Below are positions 24,359 through 26,701 of a stretch of DNA of 26,701 nucleotides, in pieces (position 1 is the first letter of the stretch; the number at the start of each line of letters is the position of its first letter). The notes under the pieces were generated by a model. The model did not search any database. It saw nothing but the letters and a program-made list of their open reading frames with translations, and was not told the DNA's origin. The stretch lies in contig JAZKAS010000010.1 of NCBI GenBank assembly GCA_040389005.1, positions 1-26,701 of the forward strand, given 5' to 3'. Origin of the DNA: JAGOUN01 sp040389005 (GTDB lineage Bacteria > Pseudomonadota > Gammaproteobacteria > JAGOUN01). A program made the position numbers and the translations under genes.

Positions 24359-25291
24359 ATGAGCTTGAATTACAATGTCAGTGACAATTTAATCCGTGAT
24401 CTTATTAAAAATCAAAAACGTGATCGCTTTTGGCGAAATATTCGTTTTTTTATTTGGATACTTTTAATCGGGACAGGATTATTTTTTGTTCTCCATGGAT
24501 TTCCTAGCGAAGAACGCTCAAAACCTGACGCTTCTTATGTTGCATTGATCCGCCTGGATGGATTCATTTCAGCGGACAGCCCTTTTTCTGCAGTAAAAGT
24601 ACTACCACAATTAGAAGAAGCTTTTGCTGATAAGCACGCAAAAGGTGTAGTGCTTGAAATTAATTCCGGTGGCGGCTCGCCTGTTCAAGCAGAAATTATT
24701 GAACAAAGAATTTTAGAGTTAAAAAAGCAGTATCATAAAAAAGTCATCGTTATTGGTGAAGATGTTCTTGCATCAGGTGCTTATTTAATTGCAATGGGTG
24801 CAGATGAAGTTTATGTGAACCAAGATACGTTAACTGGTTCTATTGGTGTGATCATGGAAGGCTTTGGCTTTACAGATGCGATTAAAAAATTAGGCGTATC
24901 ACGTCGTGTTTATACCGCGGGAAGTCATAAAGATCGTCTTGATCCTTTTGAACCTGTTTCAGCAGAAGACAAAGAAAAAATTGTAACACTGCTTGACGAA
25001 ACTCATACACATTTTGTTGAAACTGTCACAACTTCGCGAGGCAGTCGTCTCAAAGGCGATCCTGCAGAATTATTTTCCGGTGACTTTTGGATTGGGTCAC
25101 AAGCATTAGAACTTGGCATTGTCGATGGCTTGGGAAATATGTCTGACATTTTACCGCGTGTTTTTAATGTCACGCATTATGTAGATTATAGCGAAGAACC
25201 TTCTATTCTTGACTCTGTTATGAAAGGCGTGAAAACAGAATTAGATTGGACTTTAAGTTATCATCACGATAAGTTATCGGCGCAACTATGA
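24359..25291 (+). CDS. S49 family serine peptidase, SppA-like (36-kDa type)
   Basis: Membrane-anchored signal-peptide-peptidase-like protease of 310 aa, the single-domain half-length form rather than the 67-kDa E. coli SppA. A single N-terminal transmembrane segment (about 29-46, FRNIRFFIWILLIG-like) follows a basic stretch, so the catalytic domain is periplasmic. Catalytic features are Ser139 in 'GEDVLASGAYLIAMGADEVY' and a lysine in 'YTAGSHKDRLDPF' (K191) as candidate general base. The S49 landmarks 'LEINSGGGSPVQ' and 'TGSIGVIMEGFG' are also present. ATG follows AAAAGG. The last bases overlap the PH-domain gene by 4 (ATGA). It probably cleaves leftover signal peptides. SohB is the alternative family member, and the short form does not separate them with certainty. 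Confidence 0.92.
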   Translation: MSLNYNVSDNLIRDLIKNQKRDRFWRNIRFFIWILLIGTGLFFVLHGFPSEERSKPDASYVALIRLDGFISADSPFSAVKVLPQLEEAFADKHAKGVVLEINSGGGSPVQAEIIEQRILELKKQYHKKVIVIGEDVLASGAYLIAMGADEVYVNQDTLTGSIGVIMEGFGFTDAIKKLGVSRRVYTAGSHKDRLDPFEPVSAEDKEKIVTLLDETHTHFVETVTTSRGSRLKGDPAELFSGDFWIGSQALELGIVDGLGNMSDILPRVFNVTHYVDYSEEPSILDSVMKGVKTELDWTLSYHHDKLSAQL

Positions 25292-25731
25292 GTTATGTAA
25301 AACGGAATCTCCTTGAAAAAGAAACGATTCTGTTTCAAACAGGCAAACATTGGATTATTTTTTTTCCAGTGTGTATTTGGTTTTCCTTAGCATATCTCAC
25401 TTACTGTACTTATCTTGAAAATAAATTGGCTCTTATTCCGTTGACTCTTGGCGTTTGGTTTTTTCTAGTAGCTGCTATCGATTTCTTTTTTTCAGAATAC
25501 GCCATAACCAATCAGCGGGTATTTATGAAAGAAGGACTCATTTGGCGCACCTCGGTTGAAACCATGTTAAGCTCTGTCGCAAAATCAGAACTTCAACAAT
25601 CAATTTTAGGGCGCATCTTAGGTTATGGTCAACTCATCGTATTTGGCTTTGGTGGCTCGAATCGATTCTCCAATATTCGTCAACCAGAAGTGTTTCAAAA
25701 ACAATTGAATATCCAGTTAGAAAAACATTAG
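25288..25731 (+). CDS. Bacterial PH-domain (DUF304/bPH_2) membrane protein
   Basis: 147-aa protein with two hydrophobic helices (about 22-42 and 48-68) followed by a bacterial pleckstrin-like domain of the YdbS/YdbT type. The pattern after the second helix (SEYAITNQRVFMKEGLI, then ETMLSSVAKSELQQSILGRILGYGQLIVFGFGG) is the usual DUF304 signature: strand, 'TNQR', and the 'GRILGYG' turn. Its biochemical role is unknown for the family. It starts within the end of the peptidase gene, so the two are likely coupled and may act together at the membrane. It converges with the DUF2062 gene 68 bp away. Confidence 0.9.
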   Translation: MSYVKRNLLEKETILFQTGKHWIIFFPVCIWFSLAYLTYCTYLENKLALIPLTLGVWFFLVAAIDFFFSEYAITNQRVFMKEGLIWRTSVETMLSSVAKSELQQSILGRILGYGQLIVFGFGGSNRFSNIRQPEVFQKQLNIQLEKH

Positions 25732-25741
25732 ATTCTCAGGC

Positions 25742-25767
25742 ACAAGATATGTAAACATAAATCTTGT
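25742..25767. terminator. Hairpin between convergent genes, possible terminator
   Basis: ACAAGAT (25742-25748) and ATCTTGT (25761-25767) pair perfectly around a 12-base loop, with a short T-run at 25775-25779. Position between two convergent stop codons fits a terminator, but the loop is long and the stem AT-rich. The decamer TTGTATCCGA recurs at 25764 and 25806, the second copy lying in the last codons of the DUF2062 gene. Confidence 0.3.
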
Positions 25768-25799
25768 ATCCGAATTTTTCATGTAAAAATCAGACACAG

Positions 25800-26315
25800 C
25801 TAGTTTTGTATCCGAGTATGTTTATGTTTTCGCCGCCAATAAATGGCCAATCGCCAACCGAGTTGCACAAGCAAATATCCCAATAATGCGGATAAAATCG
25901 ATACAATCGCGAGACCCACCGCGTACACTTTTCCCATAGAAAAAAACCAGACCAACGTATCATGCGAAAATCCGTGAAAGCTTTCTGAATGCCATTCAAC
26001 ACCCAAGACCCACGCACCGACTTGATAAATCAAAATATTAAACGGCACAAACGTAAACGGATTACTCGCCCAAGTTGCTAAAATGGCAACAGGTAAATTT
26101 GCACATAATAATATAGCTAATAAAACAGCTAATACGGTTTGGCCAGGAATCGGTAAAAAGCACACTAACAAACCACACGCAACGCCTTTTGCTACTGCGC
26201 GTCGATTAATATGCCATAAACGAGCTGTTTTTTTATTTAAAAATAATGCGCGTAAATAACGATTTTTTTCCAAGGTTTCTTTTTTTGGCAACCATTGGTT
26301 CAAAAACTTTTTCAT
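25800..26315 (-). CDS. DUF2062 integral membrane protein
   Basis: 171-aa inner-membrane protein. A basic amphipathic N-terminus (KKFLNQWLPKKETLEKNR) precedes the DUF2062 core 'VAKGVACGLLVCFLPIPGQTVLAVLLA', 'NLPVAILATWASNPFTFVPF' and a final pair of hydrophobic segments ending about residue 160. The glycine/proline pattern and the conserved 'NP' in the second segment are diagnostic of the family, whose function is unknown. The ATG overlaps the stop of the transglycosylase-like gene by 4 bases, so the two are one transcript on the minus strand. The tail is short and basic (RRKHKHTRIQN), the last codons falling in a small direct repeat. Family call is solid. Confidence 0.9.
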   Translation of the reverse strand: MKKFLNQWLPKKETLEKNRYLRALFLNKKTARLWHINRRAVAKGVACGLLVCFLPIPGQTVLAVLLAILLCANLPVAILATWASNPFTFVPFNILIYQVGAWVLGVEWHSESFHGFSHDTLVWFFSMGKVYAVGLAIVSILSALLGYLLVQLGWRLAIYWRRKHKHTRIQN

Positions 26316-26701
26316 GAATCTAAAACCACTGTTTGCATCATTTCACACGCACGTTGCATCATGCGAACATTATGAATACACGCTAAAGGATGATACAAGG
26401 GCGCGTTAGTTTTAAATAAAAAATGCAAATAACTGCGTGTATGATGTTGGCAGGTATAGCAATCACAACCTTCTGAAAGTGGGCCATGATCATTTCGATA
26501 TTGACTTTTTTTAATCAAAATACGACCGCGATCTTCACCGGGGATAAACGCCACCCAATTGTTTTTAGTCGTTTCAAAAACTCCACAATAAAGCGAACCG
26601 TGTCGGGCATTACGCGTCGGCGCAACACAATCAAAAATATCAATCCCACACGCAACCACATCGATTAAATCTTGCGGGCTTAAACCCACCCCCATGCTGT
26701 A
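26312..26701 (-). CDS. tgt: tRNA-guanine transglycosylase family protein (C-terminal part; 5' end outside window)
   Basis: C-terminal 130 codons of a TGT-family enzyme, open to the window edge, so the start lies beyond 26701. TGT exchanges guanine-34 of certain tRNAs for a 7-deazaguanine precursor of queuosine. The active-site nucleophile region is visible (GIDIFDCVAPTRNARHG), as is the complete zinc site: CDCYTC followed 25 residues later by the His of IHNVR, the same spacing as in bacterial TGT. It differs from standard bacterial enzymes in the stretch between RHG and KKSQYR, which is about 14-18 residues longer (GSLYCGVFETTKNNWVAF...), and in a short C-terminus. It could be a divergent orthologue or a paralogue with another substrate. 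It is coupled to the DUF2062 gene. Confidence 0.85.
   Translation of the reverse strand, partial: YSMGVGLSPQDLIDVVACGIDIFDCVAPTRNARHGSLYCGVFETTKNNWVAFIPGEDRGRILIKKSQYRNDHGPLSEGCDCYTCQHHTRSYLHFLFKTNAPLYHPLACIHNVRMMQRACEMMQTVVLDS

Overview
This window looks like chromosome from a moderately AT-rich gammaproteobacterium. Gene orders usual for that class are kept: ubiE-ubiJ-ubiB, ygfB-pepP-ubiH and trxA-rho. A 14 kb block of very large, repeat-rich proteins of unknown family sits between two of these housekeeping groups. One block protein carries an OTU-type cysteine protease domain and another ends in a glutamate-rich tail, which suggests a host-associated Legionellales-type bacterium (Legionella, Coxiella, Berkiella or Aquicella relatives). 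The lineage is inferred from style and synteny; no marker gene was tested.

Layout. (1) 1-2826, plus strand: 5'-truncated ubiE, then ubiJ and ubiB, the ubiquinone genes. Two palindromic MITE-like repeats lie here. One (1253-1412) supplies the last codons of ubiJ. The other (2827-2957) directly follows ubiB, whose product lacks the usual C-terminal membrane segments. tatABC does not follow ubiB as it does in E. coli; a CPA1-type Na+/H+ antiporter (2997-4292) is there instead. (2) 4296-18519, minus strand: four same-direction genes of 2188, 287, 1003 and 1218 aa, with gaps of 55, 65 and 4 bp, probably one transcript starting near 18590. Three of them share a divergent helical module. The 287-aa protein resembles the N-terminal part of the 1218-aa protein. 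The three large ones carry in-frame tandem duplications with units of 12, 129 and 204 bp. I read this as a paralogous island of putative secreted effectors. (3) 18747-21822, plus: ygfB, pepP, ubiH. (4) 21978-25731, plus: trxA, rho, an EVE-domain protein, an S49 (SppA-like) peptidase and a bacterial PH-domain membrane protein; the last four are tightly packed or overlapping. (5) 25800-26701, minus: a DUF2062 membrane protein and the 3' part of a tRNA-guanine transglycosylase-family gene that runs off the window.

Main candidate for something undescribed: the island, with its OTU protease, shared helical module, repeat-driven length variation, PmrA-box-like promoter and glutamate-rich tail. No rRNA, tRNA, CRISPR array, transposase or phage gene was seen. 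No stretch over 300 bases lacks a gene.
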